From contig NZ_LT996886.1 in the NCBI RefSeq assembly GCF_900343145.1, positions 2,108,001 through 2,172,000 of the forward strand: 64,000 nucleotides of DNA, read 5' to 3'. Below the pieces are notes generated by a model. It was given only the letters and a program-made list of their open reading frames with translations, was not told the origin of the DNA and searched no databases. A program made the translations under genes and the position numbers. Source of the DNA: Tessaracoccus timonensis. Lineage in GTDB: Bacteria; Actinomycetota; Actinomycetes; Propionibacteriales; Propionibacteriaceae. Shown piece by piece: positions 9,734 to 17,853 of this stretch (position 1 is the first letter of the stretch; every line of letters starts with the position of its first letter).

Positions 9734-11515
9734 TTAGGCCATGTAATGGAGTTCTTGGGCCCGCCACATCTCGCTATAGGTCCCCGCTTGGTCGACCAAG
9801 TCCTCGTGCCTACCACGCTGAGTGATGTGGCCGTCCTCAATCACGAGGATCTGGTCGGCGTCTCGGATGGTGGCGAGTCGATGCGCGATGATGATCACCG
9901 TGCGCCCGGATGCCAAGGTGCTGAGCGCTTCGTGGATCGCACGCTCCGACTGGGGGTCTGCTTGCGCGGTGGCCTCGTCGAGAATCAAGATCGGCGCATC
10001 CTGCAAGTATGCTCGCGCCAGGGTGATGCGTTGCCGCTCACCGCCCGAGAGGAAGCCACCAACCTCGCCAAGCACGGTGTCATACCCCTCGGGCAGACGC
10101 ATAATGCGATCGTGGATGCATGCCGCACGGGCTGCTGCCTCGACCTCGGCGCGCGTTGCCGACGGTTTCGACAGCGCGATATTGGTATGGACCGAATCGT
10201 TCGACAACGTTACGTCCTGTAGGACGATCGCGACGCGGGAAAGTAGCCACGAAAAACTCGCCTCGCGCACATCCACACCGCTGATGCGTACCACGCCATC
10301 ATTGACGTCGTAAAAGCGCGCAATCAGCCGGGCCAGTGTGGACTTCCCTCCGCCCGACGGGCCCACCAGAGCCGTGACCGTTCCGGGCTCAGCCGTAAAG
10401 GAGACACCGTGCACAACGGGCACGTCAGGCTCGTAGGAGAAGGAAACCTCACAGACCTCAACTTGGCCGGGGTTTGGGCCCTCTTCTTGGGTGCGGCTGC
10501 CTTCGGGCATGGGTTTCTCGGAAAGCAGCTCTGCCGTGGTGCGAGCCGCCAGCTGCGACTCATAGATATGCTGCATCAGACCGACTAGCACCGTGAACCC
10601 CTCCGGGATGCCGGGAGCGATCAGGAAGAATGGCAGCGTCGCCGACAGCGTGCTCCAATCCTGCGCGACGAATAGCGCCGCCAGTAACGCGACCGTGACG
10701 AAGACCGTGGCTGGACGCAGTAGCGAACCGAGCAGACTAATCGCTCTGCCGGAGCGACGAACCCAGTCGAAGGAGATGGCAGAAAATTGCTGGCGGGCGG
10801 CGTTAAAGCGCGTTCGGGTCGCATCGGTGGCCTGGAAATTCTTGATCTCCTTAATGCCCTCAAGCATTTCGACGGTGGCTGCGGCCAGTGCGGTCTGGGC
10901 ATGTCCGAATCGCTCGGTGATATCGCTATAGCCGCGCATGGTCGTGCTGACGATGATCATGATCGCTACGGCCCACGTTCCAAAGAGCGCGAGCGCCAGT
11001 CGCCAATCGACCCACACGAGATACCCGAGGCCTACGACCATCGAGACTACGGCGTTGGTGACATCACCGGGAACATGCGCAACGAGAGTATGGATGGCTG
11101 CGGTATCGTCACACACCATCTTGCGGATGGCCCCGTGCGGCACCTGCGAGACCCTACCCAAGGGCAAACTGCCCAGCGCTTGGACCACATTGCCGCGCAA
11201 CCGATGTCGGAGCTTGGCTTCTGCCTCGTGGGTGACACCCAATCCAAACAGGTAGAGCAATTGGCCCACGAACAGCGAAAGCACCGCTATCACGGCCCAA
11301 ACCCACGGCTTTCCGGTCCAGCCGGTGCGCACCTGCCCGTCAAGCCAGATCGCGGCCATGTTGTGTAAGGCGACGAACGGCACCAGCGTGACGATAGCGC
11401 CTAAGGCTGTGAGGACTGCGGAAAGGACCATCGCGCCCTTGGCCGGGCGGATTAGTGCGGCGACGGAAATACTCACATCGGGCTCCTGTCGAGTCGAGTC
11501 TTTCGAAACGTTCAT
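9734..11515 (-). CDS. ABC transporter, fused permease/ATPase (YbtP/IrtA-like half-transporter)
   Basis: About 593 residues with an N-terminal six-helix exporter-type domain and a C-terminal ATPase: GPSGGGKSTLARL, LSGGERQRITLARAYL, ILILDEATAQAD, AHRLATI. It pairs with the half-transporter immediately downstream. The ATG at 11515 overlaps the stop of the preceding ECF gene (ATGA). An in-frame GTG at 11476 has a better Shine-Dalgarno (AGGAG, six bases before), so the true start may be 13 codons later. No extra siderophore-interacting (SIP) domain is present, unlike mycobacterial IrtA. Confidence 0.86.
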   Translation of the reverse strand: MNVSKDSTRQEPDVSISVAALIRPAKGAMVLSAVLTALGAIVTLVPFVALHNMAAIWLDGQVRTGWTGKPWVWAVIAVLSLFVGQLLYLFGLGVTHEAEAKLRHRLRGNVVQALGSLPLGRVSQVPHGAIRKMVCDDTAAIHTLVAHVPGDVTNAVVSMVVGLGYLVWVDWRLALALFGTWAVAIMIIVSTTMRGYSDITERFGHAQTALAAATVEMLEGIKEIKNFQATDATRTRFNAARQQFSAISFDWVRRSGRAISLLGSLLRPATVFVTVALLAALFVAQDWSTLSATLPFFLIAPGIPEGFTVLVGLMQHIYESQLAARTTAELLSEKPMPEGSRTQEEGPNPGQVEVCEVSFSYEPDVPVVHGVSFTAEPGTVTALVGPSGGGKSTLARLIARFYDVNDGVVRISGVDVREASFSWLLSRVAIVLQDVTLSNDSVHTNIALSKPSATRAEVEAAARAACIHDRIMRLPEGYDTVLGEVGGFLSGGERQRITLARAYLQDAPILILDEATAQADPQSERAIHEALSTLASGRTVIIIAHRLATIRDADQILVIEDGHITQRGRHEDLVDQAGTYSEMWRAQELHYMA

Positions 11516-13839
11516 TGGCGCCACCACCACAGCAACGCAGTAACGGCCCAAAGGAGGCCCACCAGGCACCAATCTCGCACCTGCCACGGTGTGTGTTGGA
11601 GTTCCGTGCGCCGCGGATAGGCGCTAAAGCCACGTGAATCCATCGACAGGGCAACCCGTTCGCCGTGCTGGACGGCGAGGATCGCCAGCGGCACGAGGGA
11701 ACCCACCCATCGAATTGCGGGCGCTAACGGCCCCCATGATGCCCCAATACCCCGCAATGCCCGCGCTGTGCGCAACAGCTGGAAATCTTGCCGGAAACGA
11801 GTGACGAAGGCGACAGCCGCAGCTCCCGCCGCAGTGACCCGATAGGGAAGCTTGAACGTCGTCGTCAACGTGCGAAGCAGCGCTTCCGGATGAGTGCTGA
11901 TGCCTGAAAGCAGCATGAGGGACAACAGTGCCCCGATACCGCTCGCTGCCGCAAGCTCGCCACCGTAATTGTAGATTGGGCTGACCTCTTCAATGGTGTA
12001 GTTGTAGCGGAACACCGGCAGTAGCACAGCTGCGATGACCCAGGGTGCTAGCAGTGACATGACCGTTCGAGCGCGACTCGCTCTCGCGGCTACCATGGCC
12101 AGGCTCGCTGCGATGAGCACTCCAACATTGACGGCCGGGTCCTTGCATACGAACACCATGACCATCGCCGGGATTAGCGCCAATAGCAACGTCACAGGAT
12201 TGAACGATGAGAAGAGTCCACGGGGCACGGACGGCGAAGGCGGGTTCGCTGGTGCTGCGGATGCGGCGTTTTCACGAGTTTCGCTAACGGCAGCAGGTAG
12301 CGCGATGATGTGGCTGCAGCGTGATAGGGCAAGTTCTAGGTCGTGGGTGGCCATGATGACGGTTCTGCCCTCAGCGCGCAGTTCGTCGATGAAGGCCATG
12401 AGTTCGCAGGTATTCGCCCAGTCCTGGCCGTACGTGGGCTCGTCAAGGACAATCACATCGCGGCTCTCGGCGACCATCGTAGCCACCGATAGTCTACGAA
12501 TCTGGCCGCCTGAGAGAGTCAACGGGTGTTGGTCTCGATACTGGGAGAGATGGAATTGCTCCACAATAGCCTCGGCTTTAGACGCGGAAACATCCCCCGT
12601 GGAGATTTCGCCAGCCACGGTGGAACAAACCATCTGATGTTCCGGGTTTTGAAACACGTAGCCGACCTGGTGCCGCCCTCGCCGCACAACCTCTCCGCAG
12701 ACCGTAGCGCGTTGTGCCTTTGATGGTATGAGACCCGCCAGCGCCGCGAGCAGGGATGTTTTGCCTGCGCCATTCGGCCCTATAAGCGCGATAAACTCGC
12801 CACCCCGTAGCCGCATAGAGATAGCTGGGGAACGTCCGGGAACACAGAAATCTGCCAGCTCTACCGTGGCGCTGCCTCCACCGTCGGGCGTGTCAATCGC
12901 ATCGATGGTTTCCCATCCTGCTTCGGTGCGCCGCTGATATTGCACCGAATCACCACAGATATCCGTGATGCGGGGAACTCGAATGCCCGCCTGCTCGCAG
13001 GTCAAGGCGTGGTGCGGGGATTCGTCGCGTAACGCACGGGGCAGCCACACTCCGCACGCCTCAAGTTCCGCGGTATGGCTGAGAAAAACCTCATGTGGAG
13101 TTCCCTGCGCGATCACCGCGCCCTGCGCGTTGAGCGCTATGACGTGATCGCACAGGGGTAGGACCGGGTCGAGGTCATGGTCGATCACCACGATGCCCAC
13201 GCCATCGCTAACCAGCTGTTGGATGACGCTGTAAAACTCGTCCGTGCCTTGCGTGTCAATAGTCGATGTTGGCTCATCGAGGACTAGTAAGCGGGGCTGC
13301 ATAGCCAGTGCTACCGCGATCGCTAGGCGCTGGCGTTGGCCGCCCGATAATCTCCATGGGCTCTCCCACAGCTTGGTCTCCAGACCAACCGCAGCCAATG
13401 CCTCGCGTACCCGTCGATCAATCTCAGGAACAGGCAGGCAGAGGTTCTGCAGCGCAAACGCGACATCGTCATACACCGTACGGGTAATGACTGCGGCATC
13501 CGGATTTTGTCCCACGTAGGCGACATTGGTAGCGATCAACTGGACCGTGGCGTCGGCGATTTCGGCGCCGGCAATTTGAACGCTGCCGGAGTATTCGGAC
13601 GGCAGACAGTGGGGCACAAGGCCGCACACGGCTCGGACGAAGGTAGTTTTACCGCATCCAGAGGGCCCAATGACGGCCGTTACCTGACCGCTCAGGTGGA
13701 CCAGGCTTGGACGTTGCAGCACCCACCGGTCCTGACCCAAGTAGTGAACGGAAAGATCCTCAACCGCCAGGAGCGCCCGCGCGGACTCGCTCACAGACCG
13801 TTGCTCGCTGCTCAAAGTGGAGGCCAGCGTTTCACTCAC
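11512..13839 (-). CDS. ECF transporter energising module: fused ATPase-ATPase-T component
   Basis: A 775-residue fusion that carries a whole ECF energising module in one chain. The first ATPase (about 25-270) has GPSGCGKTTFVRAV, LSGGQRQRLAIAVALA and LLVLDEPTSTID. The second (about 325-535) has GPNGAGKTSLLAALAG, LSGGQIRRLSVATMV and VIVLDEPTYGQD. The last 230 residues are a membrane T-component with the characteristic late motif region ARALRGIG. Energy-coupling-factor systems import vitamins or metals with a dedicated S-component, here encoded just upstream with an 8-base overlap. The GTG start lies inside the S-component stop region. Confidence 0.9.
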   Translation of the reverse strand: MSETLASTLSSEQRSVSESARALLAVEDLSVHYLGQDRWVLQRPSLVHLSGQVTAVIGPSGCGKTTFVRAVCGLVPHCLPSEYSGSVQIAGAEIADATVQLIATNVAYVGQNPDAAVITRTVYDDVAFALQNLCLPVPEIDRRVREALAAVGLETKLWESPWRLSGGQRQRLAIAVALAMQPRLLVLDEPTSTIDTQGTDEFYSVIQQLVSDGVGIVVIDHDLDPVLPLCDHVIALNAQGAVIAQGTPHEVFLSHTAELEACGVWLPRALRDESPHHALTCEQAGIRVPRITDICGDSVQYQRRTEAGWETIDAIDTPDGGGSATVELADFCVPGRSPAISMRLRGGEFIALIGPNGAGKTSLLAALAGLIPSKAQRATVCGEVVRRGRHQVGYVFQNPEHQMVCSTVAGEISTGDVSASKAEAIVEQFHLSQYRDQHPLTLSGGQIRRLSVATMVAESRDVIVLDEPTYGQDWANTCELMAFIDELRAEGRTVIMATHDLELALSRCSHIIALPAAVSETRENAASAAPANPPSPSVPRGLFSSFNPVTLLLALIPAMVMVFVCKDPAVNVGVLIAASLAMVAARASRARTVMSLLAPWVIAAVLLPVFRYNYTIEEVSPIYNYGGELAAASGIGALLSLMLLSGISTHPEALLRTLTTTFKLPYRVTAAGAAAVAFVTRFRQDFQLLRTARALRGIGASWGPLAPAIRWVGSLVPLAILAVQHGERVALSMDSRGFSAYPRRTELQHTPWQVRDWCLVGLLWAVTALLWWWRQ

Positions 13840-14425
13840 GATGGTCTACGCCTACGCCTGCATTGTTGAGCAAACGGGTTAGTCCGACGACGGCCAAACC
13901 GCCAATGACGGACGACGTGACTCCCACCAGCACGATCAGTCCCGATACCGAGATTCCCACCGCGTGCTTGAGCAGCGTGAGGTACAACAGGCTGTTAAAT
14001 GCCCCGAAGAATGCGGCGGAGATCAGATACGCCCACCACGTCCACTTCCGGTACAGCATCAACGCCATGGGAAACTCAACCAGGAGCCCGCCAATGACGT
14101 TACCGACAATCGCGGCAGGCCCAGTGGGAGTAGTAAATACGCTCACAACTCCGATGATCAGCGCGGCCAGCAGCGAAGCGCCCGGCCTTCGCACAACGGC
14201 CAGAGGAAGGAGGTAGGGAATGACCCAAAGTCCGAGAAGGGACACCCCGAGCCAGACTGCGCTCTGCGAAGCCGCACCCGCCGGCGCGATGTAGTTCAGT
14301 GGGATGAGGATGATGAGGCCGACCACCGACAGGGAGGCCACCATCATGAGATTTCGGGTACCTAGAATTGAGTCGGTTAATCCTCCGCGAGCTGAGCGTC
14401 GAACTGTACCGGATCGGTCTGTCAC
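13832..14425 (-). CDS. ECF transporter S-component (YkoE/MptD-like membrane protein)
   Basis: About 197 residues, almost entirely hydrophobic with five to six predicted helices. The segment GPAAIVGNVIGGLLVEFPMA resembles substrate-capture subunits of the YkoE/MptD type. It is the first gene of the operon, directly upstream of the ECF ATPase-T fusion. The GTG at 14425 is chosen because AAAGGGGGG lies six bases upstream; an in-frame GTG at 14443 would abut the DtxR box. Substrate cannot be read from sequence, but the operator implies an iron-linked ligand such as a metallophore or haem-related compound. Confidence 0.8.
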   Translation of the reverse strand: MTDRSGTVRRSARGGLTDSILGTRNLMMVASLSVVGLIILIPLNYIAPAGAASQSAVWLGVSLLGLWVIPYLLPLAVVRRPGASLLAALIIGVVSVFTTPTGPAAIVGNVIGGLLVEFPMALMLYRKWTWWAYLISAAFFGAFNSLLYLTLLKHAVGISVSGLIVLVGVTSSVIGGLAVVGLTRLLNNAGVGVDHRE

Positions 14426-14443
14426 AGCAAACCCCCCTTTCAC

Positions 14444-14462
14444 TTAGGTTAGCCTAACCTAA
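14444..14462 (-). promoter_or_regulatory. DtxR/IdeR iron box
   Basis: The 19-bp palindrome TTAGGTTAGCCTAACCTAA fits the DtxR/IdeR consensus TWAGGTWAGSCTWACCTWA at every position. It lies immediately upstream of the S-component ribosome site, where it would cover the promoter of the minus-strand operon. Established knowledge: DtxR-Fe(II) binds such boxes and represses iron-uptake genes when iron is plentiful. The four genes 14425-7977 are therefore predicted to be induced by iron starvation. Confidence 0.93.
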
Positions 14463-14471
14463 CTCTCGACT

Positions 14472-14487
14472 GGGGTCAATTCCCTTG
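14472..14487 (+). repeat. Lone IS256-like terminus
   Basis: The sequence GGGGTCAATTCCCTTG matches the left end of the IS256-family element at 6424-6439 (GGGGTCAAGTCCCTTG) in 15 of 16 positions and has the same orientation. No matching transposase follows before the ISL3 element starts at 14534. It looks like the stump of a second IS256-type copy on the far side of the iron operon. Confidence 0.55.
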
Positions 14488-14533
14488 AGCTAGACGTTGA
14501 GCCTACGCAGAGACGCAGCTCGAGGGGTTTCTC

Positions 14534-15959
14534 GGCTCTTCACGAACGAGGGTGTAGGTGGGGTCTAAAGCCTCCGGCTTCGAGCAGGCTGCGCGCGACG
14601 TAGTTCGTGAGGTTCCTGAAGCCGAGCGCGGAGCCGCGGAGGTGTTCGAGTCGGCCGTTGATCGCCTCTGTTGGCCCGTTCGATGTGCCGGGGCGGTCGA
14701 AGAACGCGAGGATGTCGGTGGCGCGCTGGCCCATGGTGCGGCCGAGCCGGCGGATCTCTACGAGCGCGGCGGGGACGCCGGTGGTGATCGCATCGATCGC
14801 GGCGTGCATCATCTGTTTGGCCTTCTTCTTGTCGGGTTCCCGGTAGGCGGCGACGATGCGCTGGTAGATACCCCAGGTCGCTTCGACTTCGACGTGCTCT
14901 TCGATCGCGGACACAGCCTCCAGGCGGGCGGTCTGTTTCTCGGTGAGCAGGTCCGCGCCGGTGTGCAGGGTGCGGCGGGCTTTGTAGAGCGGGTCACCCT
15001 TGAGCCCGCGGTGCCCGGTGGTGTCTTGCTGGACCCGACGCCGGCAGACATCCAGCGCGTCGCCAGCGAGACGGACCACGTGGAAGGGGTCCATGACCGG
15101 GACGGCGTCGGGGAGTTCTTCGGCGGCGGCCGTCTTGAACCCTGCGACCCCGTCCATCGCGACCACCTCGATCCGCTTCGCCCAGTCCGCAGGGCGGGCG
15201 GCGAGCCACTGCTTGAACACCGCCTTCGAACGACCCTCGACCATGTCCAGCAGCCGCGCGGGGCCGGTCTTGTCGCGGACCGGGGTGAGGTCGATGATCA
15301 CGGTGACGTACTTGTCACCGAGGCGGGTGTGCCGCCAGACGTGCTCGTCGACGCCGATCGTGGTGACCCCGTCGAACCGACCAGGATCGTCGATGAGTCG
15401 ACGCTTGCCCTCCGCGAGCACCGCAGTGTTCGCGGCGCTCCAGGAAACCCCGAGACCCGCGGCGACACGGGTCACGGTGAGGTGGTCGATGACGATGCCC
15501 CGCAGCGCCCACTCCACGCCAAGGCGGGAGATCTTCGCTCGCGGCGCGGCGGCGCGAGTCATGTCCTGCCGCCACGTCCGCCGGCAGTGCGCGCACCGGT
15601 AGCGGCGGACCCGGACCAGAAGCGTTGTCGGCCTATGCCCGAACGGCTCATGCGCGAGTCGACGCGTCACCGTGTCCCGCGACACGCCCTCCGCCCCGCA
15701 CTCCCGACACCAGGGGTCCACCTCGACCGGCCGACACTCGATCATCGCCCGGTCCCGCTCGATCAGCTGGCCGACCGCTTCGAGTCCGAGTTCATCCAGG
15801 CGGCAGAACGTGGTCAGGTCAGGGGTCGCGAAAGTAGAGTGGAGCACGTCGAGGTCTTTCGGGATGGCGAGCGTGAAGAACTTCCATCATCCGGGAGACC
15901 TCGACCCCTACCCGGCCACCGACGCGCTCACCCGACTACACCCTCGTTCGCGAAGAGCC
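14534..15959. mobile_element. ISL3-family insertion sequence
   Basis: The element is bounded by 24-bp inverted repeats at 14534-14557 and 15936-15959. Each reads GGCTCTTC-R-CGAACGAGGGTGTAG from its outer end, with a single A/G difference. One transposase gene fills the interior on the minus strand, and its stop codon lies inside the left repeat. No 8-base target duplication is visible (left flank GGTTTCTC, right flank GATCTGGT), so the flanks have been rearranged. Confidence 0.92.
14540..15847 (-). CDS. ISL3-family transposase
   Basis: An intact 435-residue transposase. The N-terminus has a zinc-finger-like region (CRPVEVDPWCRECGAEG, then VRVRRYRCAHCRRTW). The DDE domain includes TTIGVDEHVWRHTR, RIEVVAMDGVAGFK and PDAVPVMDPFHVVRLAGDAL, with FDRPGTSNGPTEAINGRLEH carrying the late glutamate. 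Length and motif order are those of full ISL3 transposases. The element appears capable of coding for active transposase. Confidence 0.93.
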   Translation of the reverse strand: MLHSTFATPDLTTFCRLDELGLEAVGQLIERDRAMIECRPVEVDPWCRECGAEGVSRDTVTRRLAHEPFGHRPTTLLVRVRRYRCAHCRRTWRQDMTRAAAPRAKISRLGVEWALRGIVIDHLTVTRVAAGLGVSWSAANTAVLAEGKRRLIDDPGRFDGVTTIGVDEHVWRHTRLGDKYVTVIIDLTPVRDKTGPARLLDMVEGRSKAVFKQWLAARPADWAKRIEVVAMDGVAGFKTAAAEELPDAVPVMDPFHVVRLAGDALDVCRRRVQQDTTGHRGLKGDPLYKARRTLHTGADLLTEKQTARLEAVSAIEEHVEVEATWGIYQRIVAAYREPDKKKAKQMMHAAIDAITTGVPAALVEIRRLGRTMGQRATDILAFFDRPGTSNGPTEAINGRLEHLRGSALGFRNLTNYVARSLLEAGGFRPHLHPRS

Positions 15960-15960
15960 G

Positions 15961-16176
15961 ATCTGGTTCTTTGAAATCCGTCATGACCTTCGCCGACAGC
16001 ACTATGGGGCTGAGTTTGCAAGGCATCTGATCAGCCACTACGCAGGTTACCCCTTGATCGCTTTCTCCGAAGGCGCTGACGAGTTTTGGGTAGGAATTGG
16101 CTGGCACTATTACCCGCGTAAAGACGGGGATCCCCATTACCGCAAGCTCTTCGTTTCCCGGAAGATCGGCCCATGA
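15961..16176 (+). pseudogene. C-terminal fragment of a GNAT-like or uncharacterised protein
   Basis: Immediately outside the right ISL3 repeat, a 71-codon frame reads WFFEIRHDLRRQHYGAEF, then ISHYAGYPLIAFSEGADEF, then WHYYPRKDG and ends KLFVSRKIGP before TGA. The pattern of conserved aromatic and acidic residues looks like the end of an acetyltransferase-type domain. There is no start codon context, and the N-terminal part is missing, replaced by the IS. It is a gene remnant. Confidence 0.6.
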
Positions 16177-16250
16177 CCCTCGCTCGCTGGAAGTGAACCA
16201 GTCAAGCGGCTAAATCGTAGTTGGCGCGTGTTTGTATCCGTTGTGGCATG

Positions 16251-16361
16251 AAAGTTTCGCAGATTGCCACGGCTTGGTCTGAGGTGCTCGACGCGAACGG
16301 CAAACAGCTCGCCATCGGACGCGGCACGTTCTTAGCTTCGGCAGCAGGGGTGGCGCCGTGA
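16251..16361 (+). pseudogene. PaaI-family thioesterase, C-terminal part
   Basis: The frame starting at AAA 16251 reads KVSQIATAWSEVLDANGKQ, then AIGRGTFLASAAGVAP and TGA. This is the last strand and tail of a PaaI thioesterase and continues exactly where the fragment at 5771-6094 stops. The stop overlaps the GTG of the acyl-CoA ligase (GTGA), showing the original operon order thioesterase-ligase. Confidence 0.9.
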
Positions 16362-17853
16362 TCGACGGGTACCCATTCACCAATCTGGGTGACGCCATCG
16401 CACTCGAGCTCCCCGATGCGGAAGCCATCACGTTTCGCGACGGCGACACGACGCAGCGCATCACTTTCGGGGAGTTCAACGATCAGGCAGACGCGGTGGC
16501 CAGCCAACTGCTTGCGCGAGGGCTCACGTCGGGGGAGCGCGTCGCCATCGTCGGGCGCAACTCGATCGAGTGGCTGACCGCCTTCTACGGCGTACTGCGG
16601 GCGGGGCTGGTGGCCGTGCCGCTCAGCTTCAAGTTTCCTCCCGAAGTGCTGCGCTATGCGCTCGAGAATTCGCAGAGCACGCTGGCCCTCGTCGACGACG
16701 CATCCCGGCTCGAGGCAGTGGGCGCGGAGACGCCGTCGCTGACCTTCGCTGAGGCCAGCGCAGCCCCGGCGTGACCCCGCAACGGCACCATCGCGATGGC
16801 TCGGATGCGGCGATGATCCTGTACACCTCCGGGTCGACGGGGAAACCGAAGGGCGTGGTGCTTTCGCACGATTCGCACCTGTGGGTGCTGTCGCTGGGGC
16901 AGCACACCTTCGGAGATGCGACGGACGTTACCGCTATCGTCGCGGCTCCGCTCTACCACATGAATGCCCTAGCCAACGCGCAAGGAGCGCTGGCTGCAGG
17001 GCGGCGCGTGGTCATCACCGGCGGCTTTGATGCGCAAGAATATTTGCGCGCGGTCGCCGCAGAATCCGTGACGCGGCTCACCGGCGTTCCGCCCATGTTC
17101 GCGCTACTTGTGCAGCAGCGTGCCCTCATCGAGGAGCTCGACCTCAGCTCGGTACGAGAGGTGTACATGGGCTCCTCGCCCGCGTCCAACTCGCTGTTCA
17201 CCCAGCTGCGCGAGGCCTTCCCTGGCGCTGCCATCATCTTCGGCTACGGCACGACGGAGTCTGGCCCCGTTGCGTTCACCCGGCATCCGGAACTGCCCAC
17301 CCCCGACGGGTCCCTCGGCGTCGCGAATCCCGCCGTCGATGTGCGCCTGGTAGATCGGCAGGGACGGGAAGCCAGCCAGGGCGAGCTTGAGATCCGCACC
17401 GGGGCGCTGTTCACGGAGTATTTCCGCCGCCCCGACATCGCTTCGCCCTTCACGCCGGACGGTTACTACCGCACGGGCGACGAGTTTCGTCGCGACGAGC
17501 ATGGCTTCTACTTCTTCACAGGACGAGCGGACGACATGTTCACCTCCGGCGGTGAAAACGTGTACCCGCGCGCGGTGGAAGCAGCGCTGGAAGCACACGA
17601 CGCCGTCGCGGAAGCCATCGTGGTTCCAGTGCCCGACGAGGTGAAGGGCAGCAAGCCCGTCGCCTTCGTTGTCGCGGCGCCGGGACACGTCGTCGACGAG
17701 TCAGCGTTGAAGGCTTGGTCGTTGACGAAGCTCGAACCCTACGCGCATCCGCGCCAGGTGTTCACGCTGGACGCGATGCCGCTGTCGCAGACCAACAAGG
17801 TCGACCGCGGCCTGCTCGCGCAGCGCGCACGCGAGGAGGTGAGCAAGCCATGA
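16358..17853 (+). pseudogene. AMP-binding acyl-CoA synthetase, frameshifted
   Basis: Two overlapping frames (16358-16774 and 16771-17853) together make one ANL-family acid-CoA ligase of about 498 residues. The first holds the N-domain; the second starts just before the P-loop YTSGSTGKPKG and holds YGTTESG, YRTGD and the late catalytic lysine in LSQTNKVDR. The break lies in a CCCC run near 16764-16767: one additional C would restore a single frame reading ASAAPGVTPQ. So either a real one-base deletion or a homopolymer miscall. Such enzymes activate organic acids to CoA thioesters. The gene overlaps the downstream permease (ATGA). Confidence 0.85.

Larger units (their letters stand above)
6095..16250. 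mobile_element. Genomic island of about 10.2 kb inserted in the thioesterase gene (iron-regulated transport operon plus IS elements)
   Basis: The limits are set by where thioesterase coding stops (6094) and resumes (16251). The insert contains, left to right: about 330 bases with no recognisable gene, an IS256-family element, four transport genes on the minus strand with a DtxR-type operator, a lone IS256-like terminus, an ISL3-family element and a GNAT fragment. CACAAC near the left edge (6095-6100) faces GTTGTG near the right edge (16240-16245), and an 11-bp direct repeat GTGAACCAGTC occurs at 6263-6273 and 16193-16203. No integrase is present. How the whole block entered is unknown; repeated IS insertions and recombination are likely. 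Confidence 0.8.

Noticed and set aside
14558-16030. Long plus-strand frame across the ISL3 element
   Set aside because: It is antisense to the transposase and crosses the IS inverted repeat.
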